Of a stretch of DNA of 64,000 bases, positions 34,843-44,756 are shown in pieces. Positions within the stretch are counted from its first letter, which is position 1. Every line of letters begins with the position of its first letter. Source of the stretch: Terricaulis sp. GTDB lineage: Bacteria > Pseudomonadota > Alphaproteobacteria > Caulobacterales > Aquidulcibacteraceae. Location of the stretch: positions 1,674,001 through 1,738,000 of the forward strand of contig JANPZV010000005.1 in NCBI GenBank assembly GCA_024707365.1, given 5' to 3'. A program made the translations under genes and the position numbers. The notes below the pieces were generated by a model. That model did not search any database. It saw only the letters and a program-made list of their open reading frames with translations, and had not been told where the DNA came from.

Positions 34843-37206
34843 AGCGCTCAGGCGCTTTTGCTCCGCGCTTTCTTCTGCGGCCTCCGGCGCGGGGCCGGCT
34901 TTGCGCGCCAGGCGCAACGCGGCCGCGCACAGCGCTTCGCGCGTTGCGGGCTTGACGAGGTGTTCGGCGGCGCCAAGCCCGATCGAGCGGCGGCGATCTT
35001 CTTCGATCGAGAGCACGATGATCGGGATATCGGCGGTTTCGCTATCGCGTGAAAGCTCCGAGATCACGCTCCACCCGGTGCGATCGGGCAGGTTGATGTC
35101 GAGGATGATGAGCGCGGGCTTTTCGCTGCGGGCGAGGGCCGCGCCCGCCTCCGCGGTGCGCGCGCCCTGCACGGCGAAATTCAGCTGCGTGAGCGCGCGG
35201 ATGACAAGATCGCGCGCATTGGCCTCATCATCGATGACGAGCGCCAGCGGGGCCTCTTCGGGGCCGACGCGCGCGCCAACCTCGCTCTGATCTTCCGCGC
35301 CAAAGCCCTTGTAATATTGCGGCGCCCAGAGCGTGAACACAGAACCGCCGCCCGGCGTGCTCTCAACCGAAACATCCCCGCCCATCATCTGGGCCATGCG
35401 GCGCGTGATCATGAGGCCAAGCCCGGTGCCGCCGAATTGGCGCGAGACGGTGTTGTTGGCTTGTTCAAACGGCCGGAACAGGCGCGACATTTCTTCTTGG
35501 TTCATGCCGATGCCGGTGTCGGCCACGGTGAACACAAGCCGCGCCGCGCCGTCGATGTCCTCGCTGCGCATGGACACGCGCACCTCGCCGTTCTTGGTGA
35601 ATTTGCAGGCGTTGGAAAGCAGATTGAGCAAACATTGCTTGAGCTTCTGCGCGTCGATGAAGGCGTCGGCGCCGGCGGCGATGTCTGTGTGCAGCTTGTT
35701 TCCGTTCTTGGCCGCCAGCGGCTCGGCTGTCGCCAGCGCTTCGCGCAAAATCGCGGCAGGGTCACACGGCGCGGCCAGCACATCCATGCGGCCCGCTTCG
35801 ATCTTGGAGAGATCGAGAATATCGTTGATCAGCGCCAAAAGATGGCGCGCGGACATATTGATCCGCTGCAGATCGGCGATGGCCGCGCTATCGCCGCGAT
35901 CTTCGCAATCTTCGGTGAGAATTTCGGCATAGCCGATGATGGCGTTAAGCGGTGTGCGCAATTCGTGGCTCATATTGGCGACGAATTGCGATTTGGCGCG
36001 GTTGGCGCTTTCGGCCGAGGCGCGCGCGGCATCCGATGCGATTCTCGCCTGGGCGGCATCGCGCAGCACGTCAAGCGCGCGCGCCATGGCGCCGATTTCA
36101 TCCTGGCGCGCAAGCGCTGGAATTTCCTCGTCATAGCGCCCATCGGCGATGGTGCGGATCGAATGCGCCAGCGATTTGATCGGCGCCACCAACCCAAGCC
36201 GCAATATGGACACCACAAGCAAAAGCACGGCCATGAACAAGGCGCCGGCGGCCAGCAGCGTGGTGGTGCGCTCGGCGGCGAGGCTCTGGGCGCGGTTGCT
36301 CAAGATGCGGTCAAGCTCGCCGGCGGCGCGATCTGAAAGGGCGGCAAGCGCGGCGTGCACGCCGGCCTCGCTGGCGACCAGCTGTTTGATCGCGATGCGC
36401 CCGCTGCTGAGGCCTTCGCGCAAGTGCCCAAGATAGGCGCTGACATTCGTCATCACGGCGAGCGCGGGGGGCCCAAGCCTTGCATCCAGGCGCGCATCGG
36501 CGGCGGCGATGGAATCGGCGATGCGGCTCATATCGTCGAGCGCGCTTTGCAGCAGTGCGGCGCGCTGCAGCAAAATGGCGCGATCGCTTGCGCTCAGCCG
36601 CCGCTCAGCGAAGGCGCGGCCGGCTTCGGCGGTGAGATCGCGGGATTCACGCGCAATCACCGGCGTGCGCTCATGGATGAGATCGACGATATAGTGGCTG
36701 CCGCGTTCGGGATCGCGCATGAGATGGGCGTTGTCGGCGATGCGGCGCGCAAGATCGGAGAGCGCTTCTTTAGCCGCGTTCGCGGCGGTGGCGCGGGCGA
36801 AGGGCGCGTTCAGCATCGTGCGCATCGCGGTGAGCGCGCGCTCAACGCATGCGCGCGTGTCCAGGCCGGCGCCGAAGCGGGCCTCCGCTGATTCAAGATT
36901 GCGCATCGCGGCAATGAGGCTTTCACTGCCTGCAAGCCCAAGCTGGCTGGCGCGCAAATGCTGGTCGAGCTGGCTGCGCACGCTGTTGACGGCGCGCAGA
37001 TAGGCGCCGCCCTTGCGTTCCTGCTGGGCGATATCGACGCTGTGTTGCTGCTCCGTCGCCAGCTTGCTGGAGACAAAAATCAGCGGCGCGAGAAAGAGCG
37101 CGAACGCCAGCGCGAGCTTCTGGGCGGTCGTTGCTTGCTTGATCAGCCGCCAAAATACATTGGGCGCGGCCTCAAGGCCTGCCGCAAGTCTTGCCAACGC
37201 CTTCAT
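34840..37206 (-). CDS. hybrid sensor histidine kinase/response regulator
   Basis: The 788-residue membrane protein has a first helix (KLALAFALFLAPLIFVSSKL), a periplasmic helical sensor region of about 270 residues and a second helix (TTTLLAAGALFMAVLLLVVS). A HAMP linker follows (VAPIKSLAHSIRTIADGRYD). The HisKA box is SQFVANMSHELRTPLNAIIG (His414). ATPase motifs are NLLSNACKFTK, FTVADTGIGM and GGTGLGLMITRR. A C-terminal receiver has VIDDEANA, the acceptor Asp703 in IILDINLPDRTG and LVKPAT. No partner regulator or output protein is adjacent, so it probably feeds a remote phosphorelay. Stimulus unknown. Confidence 0.93.
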   Translation of the reverse strand: MKALARLAAGLEAAPNVFWRLIKQATTAQKLALAFALFLAPLIFVSSKLATEQQHSVDIAQQERKGGAYLRAVNSVRSQLDQHLRASQLGLAGSESLIAAMRNLESAEARFGAGLDTRACVERALTAMRTMLNAPFARATAANAAKEALSDLARRIADNAHLMRDPERGSHYIVDLIHERTPVIARESRDLTAEAGRAFAERRLSASDRAILLQRAALLQSALDDMSRIADSIAAADARLDARLGPPALAVMTNVSAYLGHLREGLSSGRIAIKQLVASEAGVHAALAALSDRAAGELDRILSNRAQSLAAERTTTLLAAGALFMAVLLLVVSILRLGLVAPIKSLAHSIRTIADGRYDEEIPALARQDEIGAMARALDVLRDAAQARIASDAARASAESANRAKSQFVANMSHELRTPLNAIIGYAEILTEDCEDRGDSAAIADLQRINMSARHLLALINDILDLSKIEAGRMDVLAAPCDPAAILREALATAEPLAAKNGNKLHTDIAAGADAFIDAQKLKQCLLNLLSNACKFTKNGEVRVSMRSEDIDGAARLVFTVADTGIGMNQEEMSRLFRPFEQANNTVSRQFGGTGLGLMITRRMAQMMGGDVSVESTPGGGSVFTLWAPQYYKGFGAEDQSEVGARVGPEEAPLALVIDDEANARDLVIRALTQLNFAVQGARTAEAGAALARSEKPALIILDINLPDRTGWSVISELSRDSETADIPIIVLSIEEDRRRSIGLGAAEHLVKPATREALCAAALRLARKAGPAPEAAEESAEQKRLSA

Positions 37207-37328
37207 ACTTTCCCCCGTGCGCGCATTCTGCTCACGCTGCGGGCGGCAGTAATCACCGCGAAGGGATAATCAGACGTTGCGGTACGCGCTGCGCGTTCAA
37301 AAAATTTGATGCTGCGCGCGCGAGGGTC

Positions 37329-38045
37329 TTAACGCGCGCTTAGAATTGCGCGCGCGGCCTCGAGATCGGGCGGGCTATCGACACCTTTTGGAAACACATT
37401 CACCGCGTCCGCATCGATGCGCAGGCCCATTTCCAGCGCGCGCAATTGCTCAAGCTTTTCGCGCAGCTCAAGCGGCGAGGGCGGGGCCGCCACAAATCGC
37501 TCCAGCGCGTCGCGCTTATAAACATAGATGCCGACATGCCGCTCAACCGGGCCATCGCCCCAGGGCGCGGGGGCGCGGGTGAAGGCAAGGCAGCGGCCAT
37601 CGGCGGCGCGGATCGCCTTCACCACGTTCGGGTTCTCCCGATCGGCGGGATCGGCCGACGGAGAGACAAGCGTTGCGATGTCCGCGCCCCGCTCAAGCAC
37701 GGCGACGGCGCGGGCGATGTCCTCGGCGCGCATGGTCGGCATGTCGCCCTGCAGGTTCACCACCACGTCAAACCGCCCGGCCGGATCGAACGCCTCAAGC
37801 GCGGCGCACACCCGGTCCGAGCCGGAGGGGAGGTCAGGGTCGGTCAGCGCCACATTGGCGCCGGCGGCGAGCGCGGCCTCGGCCACCTCCTCCTCGGCTG
37901 CGGCCACCAGAACAGGGCCCGCGCCCGCCGCGCGCGCGATCTCCACCATCCAGGCGATCATGGGCTTGCCGGCGATGTCGGCCAGCGGTTTGCCGGGCAG
38001 GCGCGTGGAGGCCATGCGGGCGGGGATCACGATAATCGGCGTCAT
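37329..38045 (-). CDS. kdsB: 3-deoxy-manno-octulosonate cytidylyltransferase
   Basis: The 238-residue enzyme activates Kdo with CTP to CMP-Kdo for lipopolysaccharide assembly in the cytosol. It shows IIVIPARMASTRLPGKPLAD, ALTDPDLPSGSDRVCAALEA, VVVNLQGDMPTM and RHVGIYVYKRDALERF, then KLEQLRALEMGLRI at the C-terminus. All are KdsB marks. The frame is intact. It is divergent from the cytochrome c gene with a 141-base gap that must hold both promoters. Confidence 0.95.
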   Translation of the reverse strand: MTPIIVIPARMASTRLPGKPLADIAGKPMIAWMVEIARAAGAGPVLVAAAEEEVAEAALAAGANVALTDPDLPSGSDRVCAALEAFDPAGRFDVVVNLQGDMPTMRAEDIARAVAVLERGADIATLVSPSADPADRENPNVVKAIRAADGRCLAFTRAPAPWGDGPVERHVGIYVYKRDALERFVAAPPSPLELREKLEQLRALEMGLRIDADAVNVFPKGVDSPPDLEAARAILSAR

Positions 38046-38186
38046 GGAGACGGGGCTTGCCGTGCGGCGGTTCGCCGCGCAAGGGCCCCGAACGCGCTAA
38101 TGCGTCGCCCCGCCCGCTTGAGGCGAGCGGCGACGCAGGCCATAAGGCGCCTTTCCGGCGGCGAAGCGCGGTTAAGGCGAACTCGC

Positions 38187-38786
38187 ATGAGCGATCTGAG
38201 GTTGAACTCGATTTTTGGCGTGCTGGTGGGCTCTGTCCTCGGCATCATGGCTGTGGGCGTGGCCGCTGAGGCGGTCATCCACCCGAACTATCCTGAGAAG
38301 GCTGGCTATCTGCCGGAGGTGCAGCTCGATGTGCCCGGCGGCGGCCCCGCCGCGCCGGCCGGCCCGCCCGATTTCGGCACGCTGTTCGCGGACGCCGCCC
38401 AGCTGCAAGAGCTGATCGCGCGCGGCGAGCGCATAGCCGCGCAATGCCGCGCCTGCCACACGTTTGAAGCGGGCGGCGCCAACGGCATCGGCCCCAACAT
38501 CCATGACGCGTTCGGCAACACCGTCGCCGCGCACGCGGGCTTTGCCTATTCGGACGCGATGGCCGCTCATGGCGGGCGCTGGGATTATCTGGCGCTGAAC
38601 GATTTCCTGCGCTCTCCGGCGCAAAACGTGCGCGGCACCAAGATGGCGTTCGCCGGCATCCGCAACGATCAGGATCGGGTGGCGATGATCGCCTATCTGC
38701 GTTCGATTTCGCCCAATTCAGTGCCGCTGCCCGCGCCCTTGCCGCAGGAAGCGCCGCCTGAGGCGGAAGCCACGGCGCCGGGCTAA
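38187..38786 (+). CDS. membrane-anchored c-type cytochrome (CycM-like)
   Basis: The 199-residue protein has an uncleaved N-terminal helix (NSIFGVLVGSVLGIMAVGVA), then a Pro/Ala linker and a class I cytochrome c domain. The haem site is AAQCRACHTFEAGG (Cys87, Cys90, His91) and the distal ligand is probably Met153 in GTKMAFAGIRND. Such proteins carry electrons from the bc1 complex to cytochrome oxidase at the periplasmic face. The C-terminal tail is Pro/Glu-rich. It is convergent with a MarR gene, with a terminator hairpin between. Confidence 0.9.
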   Translation: MSDLRLNSIFGVLVGSVLGIMAVGVAAEAVIHPNYPEKAGYLPEVQLDVPGGGPAAPAGPPDFGTLFADAAQLQELIARGERIAAQCRACHTFEAGGANGIGPNIHDAFGNTVAAHAGFAYSDAMAAHGGRWDYLALNDFLRSPAQNVRGTKMAFAGIRNDQDRVAMIAYLRSISPNSVPLPAPLPQEAPPEAEATAPG

Positions 38787-38813
38787 GCGCAGCGCGCAAT
38801 AGCAAACACAAAG

Positions 38814-38853
38814 AAAAACGGCGTCCCGCGTGAGCAGGGCGCCGTTTTGTTTT
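38814..38853. terminator. bidirectional intrinsic terminator
   Basis: AAAAACGGCGTCCC and GGGCGCCGTTTTG form a stem with a one-base bulge and a nine-base loop. Runs of A at the left and T at the right (GTTTTGTTTT) allow termination of the cytochrome gene rightward and the MarR gene leftward. Confidence 0.85.
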
Positions 38854-38870
38854 GCCTTGATGGGCGCGCG

Positions 38871-39248
38871 TTAGGAGGCGAGCTCCAGGCGCGGGCTGGG
38901 CGCGACCGCGGCGGCCTCATCGGCCATGATGGTTTGCCCCAACGTATCGAGGAAAAGATCGCCCTTATCGGTGCGCTCCACGAACACGTTGCGCCCGTCT
39001 TTCGGGTCGCGCCGGCGCTGGACGAAACCCAGGCGCGTCAGCGTATCGAGCGCGCGGGTGATCGCCGGCTTGCCCACGTTGAGCGTTGCCGCCAGGCCGC
39101 GCACGGTGTGCGGGGCAGGCTGCAGGCGCACCGTCATCAGCACGGCGAGCTGGCGCGCCGTCAGATCCGGCGCATCCGAGCGCACCGTCGTAACGGTAAC
39201 GCGACGCCACAAATTCAATGCTTCCACTTGATCGCGGACGAGCTCCAT
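38871..39248 (-). CDS. MarR-family transcriptional regulator
   Basis: The 125-residue winged helix protein has LTARQLAVLMTVRLQPAPHT, then TVRGLAATLNVGKPAITRAL as the recognition helix region. LGFVQRRRDPKDGRNVFVER forms the wing. It belongs to the short MarR/HTH type found widely in alphaproteobacteria. The target is unknown. The neighbouring MFS transporter gene, on the same strand upstream, is a candidate, since MarR regulators often control adjacent efflux genes. No operator was identified. Confidence 0.85.
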   Translation of the reverse strand: MELVRDQVEALNLWRRVTVTTVRSDAPDLTARQLAVLMTVRLQPAPHTVRGLAATLNVGKPAITRALDTLTRLGFVQRRRDPKDGRNVFVERTDKGDLFLDTLGQTIMADEAAAVAPSPRLELAS

Positions 39249-39410
39249 GCCGGCCCCCTCTTCTTCAACACTTGATTAAGATTCGCTGATTTGGTGGTTC
39301 TTGCAAGAGCGAAACCACAACATCTTGTGGGAAACGCAACGATCACCCCAAGGGGTCGTCCCTTGCCCGAAATGAGCCGGCGATATTTTGCAGGCGCGGG
39401 TGCGTCAGCC

Positions 39411-40605
39411 TTAAGCGTGGGCGCGGCTTGGCCATGCGCCGCATACGGCGAGCAAAAGGCCGGCGAGCAGGTAGGGCGCGGCAGGGCCGAGCGCGTAGAT
39501 CGCGGTGCCGGCAAACGGGCCGAGCACCATGCCCAAGCCTTGCGCGCCGCCCACCGCGCCGGCGGCGGCGCCTTGTTCGTGCGGCTCAACCATGTTGGCG
39601 GCCAGCGCCGAGAATGAGGGAAACACCCAACCCATGCCGGTGGCGGCGATGAAATAGGCGATGCAGAGCTGCATCGTGTTCGTGGTCAGCGCCACGCCGG
39701 AAAAGCCGATGGCGGCGATGATGCAGCCGATACGAATGAATTGGCGCGGGCTCCACTTGATGCGCGTCACCAGCATTTGCGCGCCGATCAATGCAACGCC
39801 GACGGATGTGAGCGCCATGCCTGCGGCGCGCGCGGCGTCCGCAGGCTCAAGCCCAAGCTGATCCAGCGCGAAAAAGCCCACCACCACTTGCGCGGAGGAG
39901 ACAACGAACATCGCGCAGAACGCCGTCGCCATCGGGCGCAGCAGGCGGCGATCCAAAAGGCCGAGTTTGGGGGCGTCTTGCACGCCGCGGCGCGGCGTTT
40001 CGCGCGGCAGCGCAAACCAGAGCAGCGCCAGCGCGGCCACAGGCAAAAAGCGCGGTGGCGAACAGCGGCAGGCTCAAGCTCCATTGCGCCAGCAGGCCGG
40101 CGGCGGCGGGGCCAATCACCATGCCCGAGGCTTGCGCCGCGCCGAGCCGGGCCATCATCGCCGCGCGTTTGTCCTGCGGCGCGTGATCGGCGATCAGCGC
40201 GAACGAGGCGGGCGGCACAGCGGCGTAAAACGCCCCGATCACCGCGCGGCCAATCAGCATGCCGATGAAGGCGATCAGCGCGCCGGGCAGCAAGATGAGC
40301 GCGATTTCAACGAAAAGGCACAAGCCCGCATAAGCGGCGGCGAAGCCGCCAACGCCGATCAGCAAAACCTTTCGCCGCCCGGTGCGGTCGCTCAGCCGGC
40401 CCCACACCGGCGCCAGCGCCATCCACAACACGCCCGCCGCCGTCACGCTCGCGCCCGCCTGCCATGGCGCCATGCCCAGCACGCGCGCGATCGGCCCGAC
40501 AAGCGCGACGAACGCCATCATCGCCATGGTGCAGGCCGCGGCTGCGATCAGCAGCGGCGTGAGATTGAGCGCCGCCTTCTGCGGCGGCGCTTGTGTGTCG
40601 GGCAT
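39411..40605 (-). CDS. MFS transporter, TetA/efflux-like (frameshifted)
   Basis: The locus encodes a 12-helix permease of about 398 residues after repair. The N-terminal half begins LNLTPLLIAAAACTMAMMAF and has the MFS motif A in VWGRLSDRTGRRKVLLIGVG, then GRAVIGAFYAAVPPASFALI. A frame change near 40045 at a run of A leads to VAALALLWFALPRETPRRGV and the C-terminal half (VVVGFFALDQLGLEPADAAR; GAVGGAQGLGMVLGPFAGTA). Drug or metabolite efflux is likely, substrate unknown. Confidence 0.85.
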
Positions 40606-40681
40606 GATTGTTTCCAGCGCAGGGCGCTATTTGCGAATTATTCTCAAGTTTGGACTGCGCCGCAGCGGCGCGCAAGCGTGT

Positions 40682-42058
40682 TTAGCCAAAGCGCGCTTTC
40701 AGCGCACCCCAGGCGGCGCGCAGCGCTTGGGCTTCCCCGCCGGCGGGGCGGGCGGGCTTTTCCTTGGGCGCCCAGGCGAACACGTCGAAATGCGCCCATG
40801 CCGTGGTGTTGACGAAGCGGCGCAGAAACAGCGCGCCGAAGATGGCGCCGGCGAAGGCGCCGTCGCCGGTGTTTTTCAGATCGGCGATGGGGGAATCCAT
40901 ATCGCCCTCGTAAGCGTCCCATAGCGGCATGCGCCAGATGGGGTCGCTCGATTCCCACGAGGCGCGGATGAGATCGGCGGCGAGGGCTTCATCGTCGGTG
41001 AAAAACGGCGGCAGATCGGGGCCGAGCGCGGTGCGCGCCGCGCCTGTCAGCGTGGCGAAATCGAGCACGAGCGCGGGATGATCCTCGCACGCGCGCGCCA
41101 AAGCGTCGGCCAGGATGAGGCGGCCTTCGGCGTCGGTGTTGTCGATCTCGACACTTGGGCCTTTGCGGCTCTTGATCACATCGCCGGGGCGGAAGGCGTT
41201 GCTGGAAACAGAGTTTTCCACCACCGCCAAAAACACGTCGAGCTTCACCGGCAGCCCCGCATCCATGATGATTTGCGCCAGCGCCAGCGCGTGCGCGGCG
41301 CCGCCCATATCTTTTTTCATCATGCGCATGCCGGCGGCGGGTTTGAGATCGAGCCCGCCGGTGTCGAACGTCACGCCCTTGCCCACCAGCGCCACGCGCG
41401 CCGCGCCGGGATCGCCCCATGAAAGATGCAGCAGGCGCGGCGCTTCGGCGGCCGCGCGGCCCACGGCGTGGATCAGCGGATAATTCTGCGCCAGCAATTC
41501 ATCGCCGACGATCGCGGTGAACTCCGCGCCGTAGGTTTCGGCCACGCCGCGCGCGGCGGCTTCCAGGGCCTCGGGGCCAAGATCGTTGGTGGGCGTGTTG
41601 ACGAGATCGCGCGCCAGCCATGAGGCGCGCACGATGCGGCCGGCCTCATCCATATCCGCGCCTTCGGGCGGGGCCAGAAACGGGGCGGGGCGCTTGCGCT
41701 TTTTGTAGCGCTCGAACGCATAGGCGCCGAGGCCCCAGGCGATGGCCATGGCCGTGGGCGCAAATTCCTTGGGCGCGAACACGATGCGGTATTCGCCCGC
41801 GGGCAGGTGCTGGGCCATCGCGCCCACCACCTGCGCGTTGGCTTTATCGCCGGCGCCGAAGATCACCCGCTCGATCGATCCGTCCGTTGCCGGAACAACC
41901 AGGCTGCGCCCGTTTTGCGCTTTGAAATCCTGCGCCAGCGCCATGCGGCGCAGGGTTTCGGAATGCGCCTCGATCCAAGGGCCCCATTCGCTGGTGCGCA
42001 GGATGTGGATCGGGGTGGCGGGGGCGGCCGGATCGGCCAGGAAGGGCAGGCTCGTCAT
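40682..42058 (-). CDS. M17 leucyl aminopeptidase family protein
   Basis: The 458-residue cytosolic enzyme carries the M17 signature in VEIDNTDAEGRLILADALAR. The metal and catalytic lysine regions are VALVGKGVTFDTGGLDLKPA and MKKDMGGAAHALALAQ. GALFLRRFVNTTAWAHFDVF lies near the end. M17 enzymes are hexameric two-metal exopeptidases that remove N-terminal residues from peptides. The N-terminal domain is short, as in the alphaproteobacterial branch. The frame is intact. It is divergent from the TPR lipoprotein gene. Confidence 0.93.
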   Translation of the reverse strand: MTSLPFLADPAAPATPIHILRTSEWGPWIEAHSETLRRMALAQDFKAQNGRSLVVPATDGSIERVIFGAGDKANAQVVGAMAQHLPAGEYRIVFAPKEFAPTAMAIAWGLGAYAFERYKKRKRPAPFLAPPEGADMDEAGRIVRASWLARDLVNTPTNDLGPEALEAAARGVAETYGAEFTAIVGDELLAQNYPLIHAVGRAAAEAPRLLHLSWGDPGAARVALVGKGVTFDTGGLDLKPAAGMRMMKKDMGGAAHALALAQIIMDAGLPVKLDVFLAVVENSVSSNAFRPGDVIKSRKGPSVEIDNTDAEGRLILADALARACEDHPALVLDFATLTGAARTALGPDLPPFFTDDEALAADLIRASWESSDPIWRMPLWDAYEGDMDSPIADLKNTGDGAFAGAIFGALFLRRFVNTTAWAHFDVFAWAPKEKPARPAGGEAQALRAAWGALKARFG

Positions 42059-42137
42059 ATGGCTTTCCTAACGCGCTGTTAGCGCTTTGTTGAGCTTGTC
42101 AGCGCAGCGTTGCGGCGATTGTTAGGATTCGCCGCCG

Positions 42138-42914
42138 ATGTCGCGTTTTTTGCCCGCTTTGCTCGCCGCCGCCGCGCTTTCCGCTTGCGCCGCCAGCGGT
42201 GAGCGCGCCGAGAACGGCGCCTCCCAGCAATCGGCCCGCGTGGACCGCGAGGCGCGCGGCCAGATCGGGCGCGAGGATGCGCTCACGCAGATGGCGTTCT
42301 GGGCCGCCGAATACCAGACCTTCCCCAATGATCTTGAGGCCGCGCAGGGCTTTGCCGAAGCGCTGCGCAAGGGCGGGCGCACCGAACGCGCGGTGCAGAT
42401 CGCAGCCGAGGCGCTGCGCCGCTTTCCCGATGATCGCGCGCTGATGACGACTTTGGGCTATGCGCTGGTGGCCGCGCAGCAGCCGGGCGACGCGCTGCGG
42501 CCGCTGGCCACTGTGGCGCAGGCGGAGCCGCAGAATTGGCGCGTGCGCTCGGCGCTGGGGGCGGCGCTCGATCAGCTCGGGCGCTTTGAAGAAGCGCGCA
42601 TGGCCTATCAGGAGGCGCTGGCGCTCGCCCCGGATGATCCGCGCGTGCTCACCAATCTCGGCGTTTCCTACATCATGTCCGGCGATGCGGCCTCGGCTGA
42701 GCCGATCCTGCGCCAAGCGGCGGGCATGGCCGGCGCGCCGCCGCAAGCGCGGCAGAACCTCGCCATCGCGCTCGCGCTCACCGGGCGCTTTGCCGAGGCT
42801 GAGCAGATTCAGCGCGTGGATCTGCCGCCAGCGCAGGCGGCGGGGAATGTCTCCTATCTGCGCGGGCTGCTGAGCGGCGATGGCCGCCGCTGGGGCGATC
42901 TCGGCGGCAGCTAG
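42138..42914 (+). CDS. TPR lipoprotein (TadD-like)
   Basis: The 258-residue protein begins MSRFLPALLAAAALSACAAS with lipobox LSAC. Tandem TPR helices follow: GFAEALRKGGRTERAVQIAA, LGYALVAAQQPGDALRPLAT, LGAALDQLGRFEEARMAYQE and LGVSYIMSGDAASAEPILRQ. The plan resembles TadD pilotin-like proteins of Flp/Tad pilus systems, but no tad genes are present in the window, so only a TPR lipoprotein can be claimed firmly. The frame is intact. Confidence 0.8.
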   Translation: MSRFLPALLAAAALSACAASGERAENGASQQSARVDREARGQIGREDALTQMAFWAAEYQTFPNDLEAAQGFAEALRKGGRTERAVQIAAEALRRFPDDRALMTTLGYALVAAQQPGDALRPLATVAQAEPQNWRVRSALGAALDQLGRFEEARMAYQEALALAPDDPRVLTNLGVSYIMSGDAASAEPILRQAAGMAGAPPQARQNLAIALALTGRFAEAEQIQRVDLPPAQAAGNVSYLRGLLSGDGRRWGDLGGS

Positions 42915-42927
42915 CGGATCTGCGTAT

Positions 42928-42949
42928 TCCCTCCCCGCGAGGGGAGGGA
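42928..42949. terminator. hairpin between convergent genes
   Basis: TCCCTCCCC-GCGA-GGGGAGGGA is a perfect nine-base stem with the same GCGA loop as the hairpin at 5407. A short T-rich tract (aagtttgttttta) follows, so it can end the TPR gene transcript. Confidence 0.65.
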
Positions 42950-42960
42950 TAAGTTTGTTT

Positions 42961-44352
42961 TTAGCGGGCGTAATCGCGGACAATGCGGTTCAAGAATTCG
43001 CGCGCGCGATAGAGCGAATCCACGCGCACATTCTCATTGAGGCCATGGGCGTTGGCCTCGCCCGGCACGGCGAACACCCCGCTCATGCCGTAGGTGGGAA
43101 TGCCGGCATTGTTGAGGAAACGGCCATCGGTCGCGCCCACCGTCATCGTCGGCACGATTGGCGTGCCGGGCCAAAGCGCTTCCACCGCGCGCTCCACCGG
43201 GGCCATGATCTCGCGCGTCAGCTGCGGCGGGCTTGAGCCATCGCGCCGGCGCACGATCTCGACATTGACGTTCGGATTATCGATCGCCGCGGCCAGCGCA
43301 TCGCGCACGGCTTCTGGCGTGGTGCTTTGCATCACGCGGCACGACAGCGTCGCCAGCGCGCGTTGCGGCAGCGCGTTCGGCGCGTGGCCGGCGTCAATTT
43401 GCGTGGCCACGCAGGTGGTGCGCAGCATCGCGTTGTAGCTTGGGTCGCGCGAGAGAAATTCCGCCGCCTGCGCATCATTTGGATTGGCCGAAAGGCGCGC
43501 CATCGCCGCGCCGGTTTCCCCGCCCACGATCGGCGCCATGCGCTCGAAGAACGCGCGCGTCACCGGATTGAGCTCGGTGGGGAAGGTGAGGTCGGAGACG
43601 CGATCGAGCGCGCGGGCGAGGTGATAGATCGCGTTTTCCGGCACGGGCCGCGAGGAATGCCCGCCCGGATTGGTGACTTCGAGCGTGTAGACCTGATGGA
43701 TTTTCTCACCCGCCTGAATGTTGAACATCAGCGGCCGGCCATCTTCGGTGAGCACCCCGCCCGCGCCCTCATTGATGGCGAAATCGGCTTGGATCCATTC
43801 GCGGTGATGGTTGAGGATGTAGTCAACGCCATTGATGCGGTTTGAGGTTTCCTCACCGCAGGTCAGCGCCAGGCGGATGGTGCGGCGCGGGCGATAATTT
43901 TCGCGGCGCATATTGATGAACATGTCCGCGAACACCGCGGCCATGGATTTATCGTCAGCCGAGCCGCGCCCGTAGAAGAAGCCGTTTTCCTCCACCAGCG
44001 TGAAGGGATCGCGCGCCCAATCTTCGGGTTTTGCATCCACCACATCGATGTGCGCCAGCAGCAGCAGCGAGCGGCGGCTGGTTCCGCGAATGACGGCGAC
44101 GAGGTTGCCGTCATCGGGCCGCCCTTCCGGCACGATCACGCGCAGATCGCTTTCGGGGAAGCCGGCGGCGCGCAGGCGCACAGCCATCGCTTCAGCGGCG
44201 CGCGTGCAATTGCCGGTGGAGGGCGAGGTGTCGATCTCGACCAGCTCGCGATAAATTTCGCGGAACGCCAATTCCTCGGCGCTGCGCTCCTGCGCGAAGG
44301 CGGGCGCGGCGGCAAGGGCGGCGAACGCCGCTGCGGCAAGCAAAATGCGCAT
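42961..44352 (-). CDS. M20 family metallopeptidase, exported
   Basis: The 463-residue protein starts MRILLAAAAFAALAAAPAFA, a cleavable signal peptide ending AFA-Q, so it is periplasmic. I chose ATG 44352, preceded by AAAGGGAAG, over TTG 44373. The M20 zinc motifs are LLLLAHIDVVDAKPEDW (metal His and Asp), GRGSADDKSMAAVF and LTCGEETSNRINGVD. ADFAINEGAGG, the dimerisation region NPGGHSSRPVPENAIY and the last zinc His in FAVPGEANAHGLNENVRV follow. It probably cleaves peptides or amino-acylated compounds. Confidence 0.92.
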   Translation of the reverse strand: MRILLAAAAFAALAAAPAFAQERSAEELAFREIYRELVEIDTSPSTGNCTRAAEAMAVRLRAAGFPESDLRVIVPEGRPDDGNLVAVIRGTSRRSLLLLAHIDVVDAKPEDWARDPFTLVEENGFFYGRGSADDKSMAAVFADMFINMRRENYRPRRTIRLALTCGEETSNRINGVDYILNHHREWIQADFAINEGAGGVLTEDGRPLMFNIQAGEKIHQVYTLEVTNPGGHSSRPVPENAIYHLARALDRVSDLTFPTELNPVTRAFFERMAPIVGGETGAAMARLSANPNDAQAAEFLSRDPSYNAMLRTTCVATQIDAGHAPNALPQRALATLSCRVMQSTTPEAVRDALAAAIDNPNVNVEIVRRRDGSSPPQLTREIMAPVERAVEALWPGTPIVPTMTVGATDGRFLNNAGIPTYGMSGVFAVPGEANAHGLNENVRVDSLYRAREFLNRIVRDYAR

Positions 44353-44423
44353 GCTGAGCTTCCCTTTATCCAACGCCGCTGGCGGCTTGGGCCTGTGCAG
44401 TGAAGCTCAACTGCGCGGGTGCA

Positions 44424-44756
<333 letters not shown>

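Noticed and set aside
39291..39617. Plus-strand ORF with a Tat-like leader (SRRYFAGAGASALSVGAAWP)
   Set aside because: It runs through the end of the MFS gene on the other strand and turns Arg/Gly-rich; the resemblance to a signal peptide is chance.
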